Part shown: one piece after another, positions 27,893 to 36,995 of the stretch | Position numbering within the stretch: position 1 is the first letter of the stretch | Layout of the letters: each line of letters starts with the position of its first letter | The notes under the pieces: model-generated | Databases searched by the model: none | The model's input: only the letters and a program-made list of their open reading frames with translations | Told to the model about the DNA's origin: nothing | Made by a program: the position numbers and the translations under genes | Origin: Streptomyces sp. NBC_01235 | Lineage (GTDB): Bacteria > Actinomycetota > Actinomycetes > Streptomycetales > Streptomycetaceae | Reading direction: 5' to 3' | NCBI RefSeq assembly: GCF_035989285.1 | Contig: NZ_CP108513.1 | Coordinates: 1,302,001 to 1,366,000, forward strand | Length of the DNA stretch: 64,000 nt

Positions 27893-28939
27893 GTGATACT
27901 GCTCGGTGTTGACCCACACAAGTCCACTCACACCGCTACCGCCGTCGATCCTGTCTCGAATCAGCAGGCCGGTTCGCTGAGGATCGAGGCGAGTCTGGCG
28001 GACTACCGGCGGCTCCTGGCCTGGGGCCGCCGCTGGCCGCAGCACAGGTGGGTGGTGGAGAACGCCAACGGGCTCGGCCGGCACCTGACCCAGTGGCTCC
28101 TCGCTCGTGGCGAAACCGTTGTCGACGTTCCGGCCTCGGCGACCAGCCGCGTCCGTCAGCTCACCCGCGGCGGCGGCCGTAAGAACGACCGGATCGACGC
28201 CGCCGCGGCGGCCACGGCCCATATCCACGGAGACGGGCGTGAGGTGAACAGGGACGACCACACCACGGCCCTGGCCCTGCTCGATGAACGACGCGTCAAC
28301 CTCGCCCAGGCCCGGGTCCGCACCGTCAATCAGCTGCACGCGATACTGCGTGATCTGCTGCCCGGCGGTGCTCCGCCTCAGCTGTCGGCGGACCAGGCCT
28401 CCGCGCTGCTGCGCACCGTCCGCCCCGCTGGCAACGTCGAAAAGGTCCGCAAAGACCTTGCCCGAGACCTGGTCACGGAGATCCGGGCACTGGACAAGCG
28501 GCTCGCGGAGAACGCCGTACGCATGGAGGAACTGGTCGATTCCTCGGGCAGCACGCTGATGAACACGCCCGGCGTCGGGCCGGTGCTGGCTGCACGACTC
28601 GTCGGCCGCGTCGGACGCGCCAGCAGGTTCGCCACCGCTGCGGCGTTCGCGAACTACACCGGCACCGCCCCGGTCGAGATCGCCAGCGCGGACAAGGCCC
28701 GCCACCGGCTCTCCCGCTCCGGCGACCGTCAGCTCAACTCCCTCCTCCACACCATCGCCGTCACCCAGATCCGGATGTCGAGCGCCCCAGGACACGCCTA
28801 CTACCAGCGGAAACTCTCCGAAGGGAAGACACCCAGGGAAGCCAAACGCTGCCTGAAACGCCGCCTTGCGGACCATGTGTGGCGCGTCATGATCGCCGAC
28901 GAACGCAGGTCCAAGCACCGGCTACCTCAAGCGACTTGA
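27893..28939 (+). CDS. IS110-family transposase
   Basis: A 348-residue DEDD recombinase. The RuvC-like part has Asp7 (LLGVDPHKSTHTA), VVENANGLGRHL (Glu) and RKNDRIDAAAAA (Asp). A coiled linker (ALDKRLAENAVRMEELV) follows, and the Tnp20 domain has MNTPGVGPVLAARLVGRVG and a catalytic Ser-type region HRLSRSGDRQLN. GTG 27893 follows GAGGAG by nine bases. Intact, so probably active. Members of this family are guided by a bridge RNA encoded in an element end. Confidence 0.9.
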   Translation: MILLGVDPHKSTHTATAVDPVSNQQAGSLRIEASLADYRRLLAWGRRWPQHRWVVENANGLGRHLTQWLLARGETVVDVPASATSRVRQLTRGGGRKNDRIDAAAAATAHIHGDGREVNRDDHTTALALLDERRVNLAQARVRTVNQLHAILRDLLPGGAPPQLSADQASALLRTVRPAGNVEKVRKDLARDLVTEIRALDKRLAENAVRMEELVDSSGSTLMNTPGVGPVLAARLVGRVGRASRFATAAAFANYTGTAPVEIASADKARHRLSRSGDRQLNSLLHTIAVTQIRMSSAPGHAYYQRKLSEGKTPREAKRCLKRRLADHVWRVMIADERRSKHRLPQAT

Positions 28940-28971
28940 CAAGACACAGAGGCACCCCGAGATACGGGGAA

Positions 28972-29250
28972 GAAGGCCCGCCGCAAGGTGTCGCGGGCGC
29001 TGGCCACGTAGCGGGCCGCCGCGCTGGCACTGGAGCAGAAGGCGGTTTTGACCTCCGGCTCGTTCGACACGAAGTTCGCCGACATCGAGGCGGTGGCCGC
29101 CCACCACGGCAACAACCACGAGGTGCTGGTCGCCCGCTTCCACAAGCCGGACCGGGCGCCGATGTTCGACCTGGTGGGCACGCTGGAGTTCGAGGCGGTC
29201 AGCGAGGACCGGCGGGTGCCGGACGCGCTGGCGCCCGCACGGGCCCGCCA
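28972..29250 (+). pseudogene. Tn3-family transposase fragment (plus strand)
   Basis: KKARRKVSRALAT, an in-frame stop, then VAAHHGNNHEVLVARF and FDLVGTLEFEA ending in DALAPARA. This is an internal stretch of a Tn3-type TnpA (compare HGNNYEVLV.R..). Both ends are missing. Confidence 0.6.
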
Positions 29251-29294
29251 GAGCGCGACCCGCAGTACATCTCGGAGCTGTACGAGGGGCAGCC

Positions 29295-29520
29295 GGGAGC
29301 GACTGCCCCTGCGTATCCGCGTGCATCGTGTCCGGCTTCATCTCGGAGGCGTTCTTCAGCAGCTCGTCGATGATGTACACGGCCTCCCACACGCCACAGT
29401 CCGCAGGTGCTCAGCCAGGTAGGTGAACACTAACGTCTCGAAGCGCCGCCGGTCCAGCATGCCAGGCCTCTTGCGGTCCCGTACGGCCCGCTGCCAGCTG
29501 ATTTTCTCGAATTCCACAGG
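29295..29520 (-). pseudogene. Tn3-family transposase fragment (minus strand)
   Basis: VEFEKISWQRAVRDRKRPGM, LDRRRFETLVFTYLAEHLRT, then after a one-base shift WEAVYIIDELLKNASEMKPD and TMHADTQGQSLP. The last is the conserved HADTQGQS segment of Tn3 TnpA. It faces the neighbouring fragment, so the element was inverted and decayed. Confidence 0.65.
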
Positions 29521-29523
29521 GGT

Positions 29524-30456
29524 TCAGGCACCATCGGGCGTTCCCGGCCTCGGCGCCCTCTCTCCTGCGCTCTCTTCGTTCAGGCGGCCGACCGCCCACG
29601 GCAAGAGTTCCTTCGCCAGAGCAAGGCTGAACGGCCTGGCCAATGAGCGGAGTTCGGCGCAGGCCGTGGGACCGAGTGTGAGGTACGGGAGGGCGGCCAG
29701 CCTGTCGGTGGTGTGCTCGATCTCCGCCCTGCGCCGCACCCCTTCCTCGGTCAGCGCCAGGTCCGGTCCGTCGTCGAGCCATCCACGCTCACGTAGGCTC
29801 TGCACGGCCTCGCCCCACTGCTGCGGCGTCCATGCCCTCGAGTCGCGCAGGACCCCTGCATCGACGTCGCCTGCGGCGGCATGCGTGACGAGAGCTTCGA
29901 TCCCGCTCAGTCCGGCGGTCAGCAGTGCCCCCACATGGCCGTCACCACGGAACTCCCTCAGCAGAGTCTGCGCGTGCCAGAGCACGAGGTGGGGCTCGCT
30001 CGGCCACGACAGTGCGGCGTGCGCGGCGAAAAGTGGGCGGCCTTGCGGGTGGTGCACAGTCACTTCCGCTGCAGTACGGGCCAGTTCCGCCGCGCGGGCC
30101 ATCGCCGGTGAGAAGACCTCCGCGCCGAGGATGCGGCGGAGCGTGGCATCGATCCCCGCGAGCCGGGCAGCGGTGAACTGCTGCGGCGTAGCGGCCTCCC
30201 ATGCCGCGGGTATGGCCCGGCGCACCAGTTGTGGATCGAAGTTGTAGAACGTGGCGATGACCACCTCCGCCGAAGCCGCGCCGAGCGCGGCCGAACGGGA
30301 CGCGAAGTACCCCGTCCTGGCGTCCACGCCCAACTCGCCGTACCGGCCTGCCGCTTCGGGCGAGAAGTAGACGGCCCCGTGGTAGGGCTCGAGGGTTCTC
30401 CAGGTCTCGCGCGCGTAGGCGAGGCTGTCGCGGGTCAGGTTCTGTGCCTGCGCCAT
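29524..30456 (-). CDS. SCO6745-family protein
   Basis: A 310-residue, mostly helical protein. YARETWRTLEPYHGAVYFSP at the N-terminus and SRAWTPQQWGEAVQSLRERG with ALTEEGVRRRAEIE near the C-terminus match the actinobacterial SCO6745 family, whose C-terminal part is a winged-helix-like domain. Function is unknown; it might bind DNA or a ligand. Start ATG 30456. Its stop abuts the Tn3 scar, which leaves the natural end in some doubt. Confidence 0.7.
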   Translation of the reverse strand: MAQAQNLTRDSLAYARETWRTLEPYHGAVYFSPEAAGRYGELGVDARTGYFASRSAALGAASAEVVIATFYNFDPQLVRRAIPAAWEAATPQQFTAARLAGIDATLRRILGAEVFSPAMARAAELARTAAEVTVHHPQGRPLFAAHAALSWPSEPHLVLWHAQTLLREFRGDGHVGALLTAGLSGIEALVTHAAAGDVDAGVLRDSRAWTPQQWGEAVQSLRERGWLDDGPDLALTEEGVRRRAEIEHTTDRLAALPYLTLGPTACAELRSLARPFSLALAKELLPWAVGRLNEESAGERAPRPGTPDGA

Positions 30457-30639
30457 GAGCGGTTCTCCGTCCTGTTGCGGATGAAACGTTGGTGTTCATC
30501 GAGCACATGAAGGCGGCGGGACACCCCGCGAAACGTACCGCCTGGTCGGTAACCTATCGGAGTGCGGCTCCGGCGACTACTGCCCTGCTGCCAGTTCTCC
30601 GCCGCCGGTCCACGAAGACCAGGACGACGTAAATCCGTC

Positions 30640-31431
30640 CTAGAAAGCGGAGTTGGCGAACCAGTGACTCAGCAGGTCGTCGTCTCCGTCACGTGCGAAG
30701 CTCGCCGCGTCGTGGTGCAGTCGGCCGTAGACGAGCAGCAACAGATCGGCGGCGGTTCCATGAACGGTCGAGTCGGCGGTTTCGGCAGCACTCGGGTTCG
30801 TGTCGAGCCCGAAGCCGTCGGGCCGCAGGCGGACAAGCCAGTTTTCCTCACCATCGGTCGCGCGGAAGCGGATGGCCTTGTCGGGACCGCGCAGGTTCTC
30901 GACGTGGGGCGCGAAGGAGGTGGCGAAGGGCAGATTGACGAGGAACTCGTCGACCCCGTCCACAGCCGACGGGCGGTCGATCGTGGGCCGGCGGCCCAGG
31001 GCCAGTTCGGCGTCGACCCGGTGCAACAGGGTCTCGAAGAGCATCCGGCGTGCCCAGAAGCGGGCGTGCTGATCGACGCCCCATGCCCACATGGGCAGGT
31101 CCGGGTCGGTGGCCGCGAAGGCTTGCGCTGCCACGGTCGCACTGTCGGTCAGCCAGTCCGGGTACTCTTCCCGCCGCTCCGGGAGCCGCAGGTCCACCTC
31201 CCGCGTGCGCGGGGGCTCCTGGATGCGCGCGTGCAGAAGACTCGAGAACCAACGCTGGACGCCACCGGTGTGCTTGACCAGGTCTGCCAGGCTCCAACCG
31301 GGACAGCTCGGCACGGCGGTCGTCAGGTCGGCATCCTGGAGGGCTGCGACGAGTCGGGCGGTCTCCACCGCGATCGCGGCGCGGTGGTCGACCGGCGCGG
31401 GTCCGTGTGCGGGGCGGTCCAACGAGTTCAT
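30640..31431 (-). CDS. Maleylpyruvate isomerase-family mycothiol-dependent enzyme
   Basis: A 263-residue DinB-like four-helix protein of the mycothiol-dependent maleylpyruvate isomerase family. VPSCPGWSLADLVKHTGGVQ carries the metal His, and HARFWARRMLFETLLHRVDAEL carries further ligands. The C-terminal MDMPI domain contains GTAADLLLLVYGRL. Mycothiol S-transfer or isomerisation chemistry is inferred from the family. ATG 31431 is chosen because family members start near HRAAIAVETARLVAAL; the longer frame is leader. Confidence 0.85.
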   Translation of the reverse strand: MNSLDRPAHGPAPVDHRAAIAVETARLVAALQDADLTTAVPSCPGWSLADLVKHTGGVQRWFSSLLHARIQEPPRTREVDLRLPERREEYPDWLTDSATVAAQAFAATDPDLPMWAWGVDQHARFWARRMLFETLLHRVDAELALGRRPTIDRPSAVDGVDEFLVNLPFATSFAPHVENLRGPDKAIRFRATDGEENWLVRLRPDGFGLDTNPSAAETADSTVHGTAADLLLLVYGRLHHDAASFARDGDDDLLSHWFANSAF

Positions 31432-31759
31432 CGTGGGAGTCTTTCTCTGGGTGACGGCTTGGGGTGACCCCGGGTCGGCCGCCGGCAGGCGGCAGAACCT
31501 GTCGCGCTGCAGGCGCTCTGCGGCGGGTGCCGGCATCTGTGGCTTCACGACCCTCTCGATGGTCGCACCCGCATGCGCGCCCCACCCACACGGGGATCCC
31601 TCGCCGTCCGTCTGGCGCACTTCGCTCGCGCCGCGTACTTCACGGGCACGAGCGGCATCGCGGTGCAGGGGCCGGCCGGCATGACGGGCGGGAGGCTGAA
31701 CGTCGGAACGGTCAGGGGCGACGGCGACGCCTCCGGCCAGACGCTTGACCCACCGGGCG

Positions 31760-31950
31760 ACGCAGCTGGACGGACGTGGCCGGCACGTCGCCGACGGCCA
31801 GCAGGGCGCGGGCGGTGTCGGTCGCCGCGCGGGTCCGGCGCTCTGGTGCGGGCAGCACGGCCGGCACCAGGCCGGCGGCGTACGCCAGGACGCGGTCGAC
31901 GTCGCCGAGCTCTCGGTGGATCCCGACCCTCGATGCCCGGAGTACGTCTC
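31760..31950 (-). pseudogene. TPR tail of an XRE-type regulator
   Basis: SRVGIHRELGDVDRVLAYAA and ERRTRAATDTARALLAVGDV are the TPR-like C-terminal helices of a Streptomyces XRE/TPR regulator. No HTH part is present, and the frame breaks on both sides. It is overlapped by the leader region of the subtilase gene. Confidence 0.45.
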
Positions 31951-32092
31951 TTTTCAGCCACGCCTCTATAACGTCCCTGCACGGAAAGGCACTTCCGTAC
32001 AGGAGCATGCACCTGACATGTTGCTTCCACCACTCGTTTCGTACAGCCCGGCCGGTGCCCTCAGCACGGCCGGGCCGTCTCCGGAGGACGCA

Positions 32093-33892
32093 TTGATACC
32101 CCACATATCCAGCCGACCCGGACACACGCTGGTGCTGGCGGCCACCCTCGGCGCCGCCCTCGCGTTCGGCGCCCCCGGCGCCCTCGCGGGCACGCTCCCC
32201 GTCGCCCCCTCCACCGCGCCGGCCGCCAAGGCCCACGCTCCGGCCGCCGTGCCGGCATCCCAGAGTGCGGCCTGGGTGGCCGGGACGCGTGCCTACCTCG
32301 TGATCACCGCCCCCGGTGACAGTTCGGCGGTCCGCTCGGCGATCACGGCCAACGGCGGCACCGTCTTCTCGAACTTCGACGCCATCGGCGTGATCGTCGC
32401 CCACTCGGCGTCCAGCGGATTCGCCGCCACCATGCGCGGCGTCGCCGGCGTGCAGCAGATCGGCGCCACACGCACCTCGGACGTCCCGGCCGACGCCTAC
32501 AACCCGGCACTCCCGGCCAATCCGGCCCAGGCCTCGACTGGGGCCGGAGAACCGGTCCGGGCCGACATGAGCCAGATCAAGGCCGACCAGGCCTGGGCCG
32601 TGAACCCGGGCTCCGCCTCCGTCAAGGTCGGCATCCTGGACACCGGTGTGGACGACCAGCACCAGGACCTGGCGCCCAACTTCGACGCGGCCGACTCGGT
32701 CTCCTGCGCCTACGGCAAGCCCGACACCCGTGCCGGCGCCTGGCGGGACGTCGACACGCACGGCACCCACGTAGCGGGCACCATCGCCGCGGCCAAGAAC
32801 GGCAAGGGCGTCGTCGGCGTGGCACCCGGGGTGAAGATCTCCGCGGTCCGGGTCGCCGAGCCGGGCAACTCCTTCTTCTTCGCCGAGAACACCATCTGCG
32901 GCTTCGTCTGGGCCGGTGACCACGGCTTCAAGGTCACCAACAACAGCTATTACACGGACCCCTGGCAGTTCAACTGCCCGGACAACATCGACCAGGCCGC
33001 CATCATCGAGGGCGTCAAGCGCGCCCAGGAGTACGCCGAGAGCAAGGGCTCCCTCCAGATCGCCGCCGCGGGCAACGAGAACTACGACCTCGCCCACAAG
33101 ACCACCGACTCCGCGAGCCCGAACGACTCGACGCCGGTCACCCGCACCATCACCAACGCCTGCCTCGACATCCCGACCGAGCTGCCGGGCGTGGTCACGG
33201 TCGCGGCCAACGGCACTGGCGTCACGAAGGCCTCGTTCTCGAACTACGGGCAGGGCGTCATCGACGTCGCGGCGCCGGGCAGCAACGTGTACTCCACCGT
33301 CCCCGGCGGCGGCTACGGCAGCAAGAGCGGTACCTCGATGGCCACCCCGCACGTGGTCGGCGTGGCGGCGCTCATCACCAGCGCCAACCCGGGCATCACC
33401 CCGGCGCAGCTCCGCGCCAAGCTGGCCGAGCAGGCCAACGACATCGCCTGCCCCTCGGACAGCCGCTGCACGGGCACGACGGCCAACAACTCGTTCTTCG
33501 GCGAAGGACAGGTCGACGCCCTCAAGGCCGTCGGGACCATCCCGCCGACCGGCAAGTACTTCGAGAACCTCGCGGACTTCGCCATCAACGACAACGCGAC
33601 CGTGGAGAGCCCGATCGCCGTCACTGGCGTGACCGGCAACGCCCCGGCCACCCTCAAGGTGGGTGTGGACATCAAGCACACCTACATCGGTGACCTGAAG
33701 GTCGACCTGGTGTCGCCGGACGGCACCGTCTACACGCTGCACAACCACGCCGGCGGCAGCGCCGACAACATCGCCCAGACCTACACCGTGAACGCCTCCT
33801 CGGAGGTCGCGAACGGCACCTGGAAGCTGCGCGTCAACGACAACGCCGCCTCCGACACAGGCAAGATCGACGCCTGGAACCTGACCTTCTAG
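32093..33892 (+). CDS. Secreted subtilisin-family protease with P-domain
   Basis: A 599-residue S8 serine protease. Signal peptide (LVLAATLGAALAFGAPGALA), an inhibitor-I9-like propeptide (about 60-140; AYLVITAPGDSSAVRSAI), then the catalytic domain with Asp183 (GILDTGVDD), His223 (THGTHVAGT), the Asn of AAAGNENYD, and Ser415 (SGTSMATPHVVG). The C-terminal P/homoB beta-domain spans about 485-599 (IKHTYIGDLKVDLVSPDGT). It should be secreted and self-processed. TTG 32093 is preferred because GGAGGA lies five bases upstream and the signal peptide follows at once. Confidence 0.92.
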   Translation: MIPHISSRPGHTLVLAATLGAALAFGAPGALAGTLPVAPSTAPAAKAHAPAAVPASQSAAWVAGTRAYLVITAPGDSSAVRSAITANGGTVFSNFDAIGVIVAHSASSGFAATMRGVAGVQQIGATRTSDVPADAYNPALPANPAQASTGAGEPVRADMSQIKADQAWAVNPGSASVKVGILDTGVDDQHQDLAPNFDAADSVSCAYGKPDTRAGAWRDVDTHGTHVAGTIAAAKNGKGVVGVAPGVKISAVRVAEPGNSFFFAENTICGFVWAGDHGFKVTNNSYYTDPWQFNCPDNIDQAAIIEGVKRAQEYAESKGSLQIAAAGNENYDLAHKTTDSASPNDSTPVTRTITNACLDIPTELPGVVTVAANGTGVTKASFSNYGQGVIDVAAPGSNVYSTVPGGGYGSKSGTSMATPHVVGVAALITSANPGITPAQLRAKLAEQANDIACPSDSRCTGTTANNSFFGEGQVDALKAVGTIPPTGKYFENLADFAINDNATVESPIAVTGVTGNAPATLKVGVDIKHTYIGDLKVDLVSPDGTVYTLHNHAGGSADNIAQTYTVNASSEVANGTWKLRVNDNAASDTGKIDAWNLTF

Positions 33893-34042
33893 CGCAGGGC
33901 CCGGCAACGCCCACGTACAGCCCGCACTGCGCCGACGACAGCTCCCCCGGCCCACGGCCGCGGACCAGGCGGGCTGCGGTCTGTCGGCCCGTGCTGCGAA
34001 GTGCTGTGGCGTTCAGTAAAGCCTCGGACGGCCTGGGCAGGT

Positions 34043-34105
34043 GTGCCGCTCACCGTGCGCCTCCCTGAGGAGCTGCAGGACCGTGTCCGCGCTGCCCGTA
34101 CGGGC
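34043..34105 (+). pseudogene. Ribbon-helix-helix antitoxin scrap
   Basis: VPLTVRLPEELQDRVRAA looks like the first beta-strand and helix of an Arc-type antitoxin; the following frame is not antitoxin-like. It lies in the otherwise empty gap between the subtilase and the IS5 fragment. Confidence 0.3.
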
Positions 34106-34246
34106 AGAGGGCTGCGGCTACGCGCGCCGCGGCCCCGGGGAGCCTTGCGCACCGACTCTGCACAGCGGCCATCAGTCCAGGCCCTGACCCTGCTCCATCG
34201 CCTCCGACAACGGCTTGTCCTCCCTCCTGGACTCGATGATCTCCGT

Positions 34247-34717
34247 TCAGCGAGGTGGACCTTTGTGGTCAGTGCGCCGCGGGATGGCCGATGGCGTGGT
34301 CGGCCGGTTCGCCGGCCGGAGCCCCTTTTTGCGGGCCCCGGCCGCGTGCTGGTGAGCCCGCACGATCGTGGAGTCCATCGACACGGCCCAGGCCAGGTCA
34401 TCATCAGCGTCGGCCTGGGCCATCAGCGCGGTGAACACCCGCTCCCAGGTGCCGTCGACTCCCCACATGCGCAGCCGGTTGTAGACGCCCCTCCAGTTGC
34501 CGTACTTCTCCGGCAGGTGGACCCACTGGGTTCCGGTCTGGAACTTGAAGGCGATCGCGTCGATCACCTCGCGGTGGTCACGCCAGCGGCCACCCCGTCT
34601 CGGTGTTCGGTCCGGGAGTAACGGCTCGATCCGCGCCCACTGCGCGTCGGTCAACGGCACAACCAGACCAATGACCGACTGATCCAAACGAAACTGCCTA
34701 GTTCCGTCGAGGGTCAT
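34247..34717 (-). pseudogene. IS5-family transposase, 3'-truncated
   Basis: About 150 residues: LTDAQWARIEPLLPDRTPRR (DUF4096), FKFQTGTQWVHLPEKYGNW, and DSTIVRAHQHAAGARKKG with the first catalytic Asp. The rest is missing, and the frame ends soon after PTTPSAIPRRTD. The element end (GAACTAGGCAGTTTCG on the minus strand) is 20 bases from vapB2, so this IS has replaced the AT-rich promoter seen at the other two vapB genes. Confidence 0.75.
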
Positions 34718-34735
34718 AGCCGAGGAGGTCACATC

Positions 34736-34993
34736 GTGAGCCGTACGGTCATCGATCTCGACGACGAAGCACTGGAAGAAGCCGCCAAGGAACTCGGCAC
34801 CACCACCAAACGCCACACCATCAACGCCGCCCTGCAGGAGGTCACGGCCCGTTACCGGCGTCTTCGCGCGCTCGACGAGGCCCGCACCCTGGCGGCCGAA
34901 GGCGCGCTGGACATGGACCTCCTCCTGGACAAGAGCAAGTACCAGCCCACGAGCACGACAGGCAACGTCCCCGACACCAAAGCGGACAAGCGA
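34736..34993 (+). pseudogene. VapB antitoxin 2, stop codon lost
   Basis: GTG 34736 with site GAGGAGG encodes SRTVIDLDDEALEEAAKEL and the full antitoxin, 85 residues, close to vapB1. At 34991 the T of the overlapping GTGA is C, so the stop TGA became CGA. The frame runs on to 35161 through toxin sequence in the wrong frame, adding a foreign 56-residue tail. Confidence 0.75.
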
Positions 34994-35256
34994 CCGCCGC
35001 CGACTACCTCATCGACACCTCCGCCCTCGCCCGCGTCCTGCTCCACCAGAACACGACCGAATGGGACGACAGAATCGGCGCCGGCCTCGTCGCGATCTGC
35101 GACCTCACCGAACTGGAAGTCCTGCACTCAGCCCGCTCGACCGCAAACCGTACGCGGTTGAAAGCGGCGCTCGACGCCCACCACGCCTGGTGCCCCATGC
35201 CGGACGGCGTCTACCACCGCTCCCGCATCGTCCAGGAACATCTGACGGCCAAGGGG
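34990..35256 (+). pseudogene. VapC toxin 2, start lost and truncated
   Basis: Toxin sequence TAADYLIDTSALARVLLHQ to SRIVQEHLTAKG is readable, but its start GTG is now GCG. At about 35257 it is cut by att-like module 3, before the last two catalytic aspartates. Inactive. Confidence 0.8.
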
Positions 35257-35262
35257 ACACCT

Positions 35263-35860
35263 GGGCCGTTTCAGTTCGGGCAGTTTCCGTCCGCGCGCAC
35301 CAGCCCCTCACGTCCTGGTGCCGGTGCGATCTGCTCCTCGAAGCTGTGGTCGAATCCGGTAGGCAGTCCCGGCCGGAGGCCTTCCGGACGCCGAACGAAG
35401 AGCCTGCGGACGGCGGCCGACGGACCCCACTGAAACCCCGCGTCCCCAACACGTCCCCACGATCATGAAAATGAGGTCGAGGAGATGTTGCCAGCTCGGC
35501 GACTCAAGCTCCACTCGTCAGCATTCCCGCAGGTCAGCGCGACGCCTACCCGGCGAGGGAGCAAGATCCTCACCCCGCTCCGAACTCGCGAGCAGCGGAT
35601 TCAGTCCGTTCAGCGAAAGTTGACGCTCCGACACCTCACGAGGAACGTTTCCGCAGGTCAGAACCCTGCACAGGTGGGGCGGGTGGGACTCGAACCCACG
35701 GCCGACGGATTATGAGTCCTTTGAGGATCTTGGCGGTCCTTGCATTTCTAAGCCGATCCGTGGCGTTTTTGCAGGTCAGATAGGGTGACCTGTGTCGACA
35801 ACCCTTGGCCTTTGTCAGTCTGTTCCTGTCCTTGCGTCCCCAATGCGTCCCCAACTCCGT
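35263..35860. repeat. att-like module 3 (tRNA 3' half at 35675-35719)
   Basis: Complete module of about 600 bases. It starts GGGCCGTTTCAGTTCGGGCA at the point where vapC2 is cut, has arm repeats GCGTCCCCAACACGTCCCCA (35440-35459), CGAGCAGCGGATTCAGTCCG, TTTCCGCAGGTCAGAACCCT, the tRNA core (35675-35719), and GCGTCCCCAATGCGTCCCCA (35834-35853). Arm sites on both sides of a core are what an attP would have. From 35861 to 36181 no gene is visible. Confidence 0.7.
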
Positions 35861-36181
35861 CGCACGGAAAAATGGCACGGGGCCAACATGCGATCGCGCC
35901 AGCCCGGAGGGGGATTTCGACCCTGCCCGCAGCGGATTCCCCTTCCATCGCACAGCAGCTCCCACCCAACCTCGGGACGGACCTCCAGCGGCCGTGGCCG
36001 CAGGCGGCCCTGCCGTACACAGGGGCCCAAACCTTGCGATGCGGGGAGCAGGGCCGAGGTGCTCCCACATTGCGTCCGCGTGGCCGTCAAGGCCGAGCAG
36101 TGCCACCAGGCGTGAGTGGCGCTGACATGTTTGGCGACGGCAGCCGATCGGTGGCTCCGGCGCCTGCCGAGCAGTTGCGGC

Positions 36182-36760
36182 TCAGCCGCGTGGTCCTGCG
36201 CCGTGCAGGAGGGTGTCGATGACGAGCGTGGCCAGTGCGTCCGGGTCCTGCGCGGCAGGGTCCTGCTCCGCGCCGGGCCTGTTGATGGCTTCGCTGAGGA
36301 GGGCGTAGTACACCTGCCGCGTCCACTCCAGGTCTGCGTCCGGGGCGAGTAGCCCCTCGCGCTGCGCCCGGTTCATGAGATCGACGGTGTGGGTGTTGAT
36401 CTCGCCCCAGAGGGCGGCTGCGGCGGGTGTGTGAGCGGTGGCGTGGCTGAGGGTGAAGCGCCAGGTGTTCTTGACCCGTAGGACGTTCGCCGTCACTCGG
36501 TGCAGCGCGACGAGTGCGGGAGCGGCGTCCGGCCGGGCTTCCTCAATGGCGTCGATGAGCTGCTGCTTGGCGGAGACGGCGAGCGCCTCCAGGAGGGCCT
36601 GCCGGTTCGCGAAGCGGCGGTGAACGGTGATCCTGGTCAGTCCCGCCGCCTCGGCGACCTGTTCCATGGAGGCGCCGGCGTCCTGGGCGAAGACCTGCTC
36701 GGCCGCCTCCAGAATCGCGCGCACACTGCGCTCGGCATCTGCCCGCAGTGCTCGGCCCAT
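36182..36760 (-). CDS. TetR-family regulator
   Basis: A 192-residue repressor. The N-terminal HTH (about 12-58) reads ILEAAEQVFAQDAGASMEQV and AEAAGLTRITVHRRFANRQA; the C-terminal ligand domain is helical. Divergent from a secreted alpha/beta hydrolase gene, with a promoter block between them (36796-36892) that recurs nearly unchanged before the SDR gene at 38580. It is therefore the probable repressor of both. Confidence 0.88.
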   Translation of the reverse strand: MGRALRADAERSVRAILEAAEQVFAQDAGASMEQVAEAAGLTRITVHRRFANRQALLEALAVSAKQQLIDAIEEARPDAAPALVALHRVTANVLRVKNTWRFTLSHATAHTPAAAALWGEINTHTVDLMNRAQREGLLAPDADLEWTRQVYYALLSEAINRPGAEQDPAAQDPDALATLVIDTLLHGAGPRG

Positions 36761-36795
36761 GTCTGTCTCCTGTCTGGTTCGCTACCCGGTCCCTT

Positions 36796-36892
36796 GTAGA
36801 GGATACGGGAACGCTACGGGTATCTCATTAATTGATTCTCTGATGTTGCAACTCTGGCGATAGTTGATACCTTAGTGACACTGTTAGGGGAT
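36796..36892 (+). promoter_or_regulatory. Repeated TetR-type promoter, copy A
   Basis: TAGAGGATACGGGAACGCTAC with a mirrored GGGTATCTC, then ATTAATTGAT, a -35 TTGCAA (36846-36851), a 16-base spacer and -10 TACCTT (36868-36873). It drives the hydrolase at 36996. Copy B is at 38422-38519. Confidence 0.65.
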
Positions 36893-36995
36893 CGCGCCGC
36901 ACCGACGGAGCGGGCATCTGCACGACCGTCGCTCACGACCGGTATCCCGTCTCCCCTGCCGGAGGAGACATCCGAGCCCGACTCAAGGAATTGGC

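Larger units (their letters stand above)
27560..28960. mobile_element. IS110-family element (ends approximate)
   Basis: A transposase gene with about 300 noncoding bases on its left. IS110 elements lack inverted repeats, so ends are hard to set. The octamer ACAGAGGC occurs at 27808-27815 and again at 28946-28953, just after the transposase stop, and could mark core sites. If so, most of the left noncoding part would lie outside. Confidence 0.5.

Noticed and set aside
31712..33955. 747-codon minus-strand open frame over the subtilase
   Set aside because: Shadow of the S8 protease. Only its first part (31760-31950) has regulator-like sequence and is listed separately as a relic.
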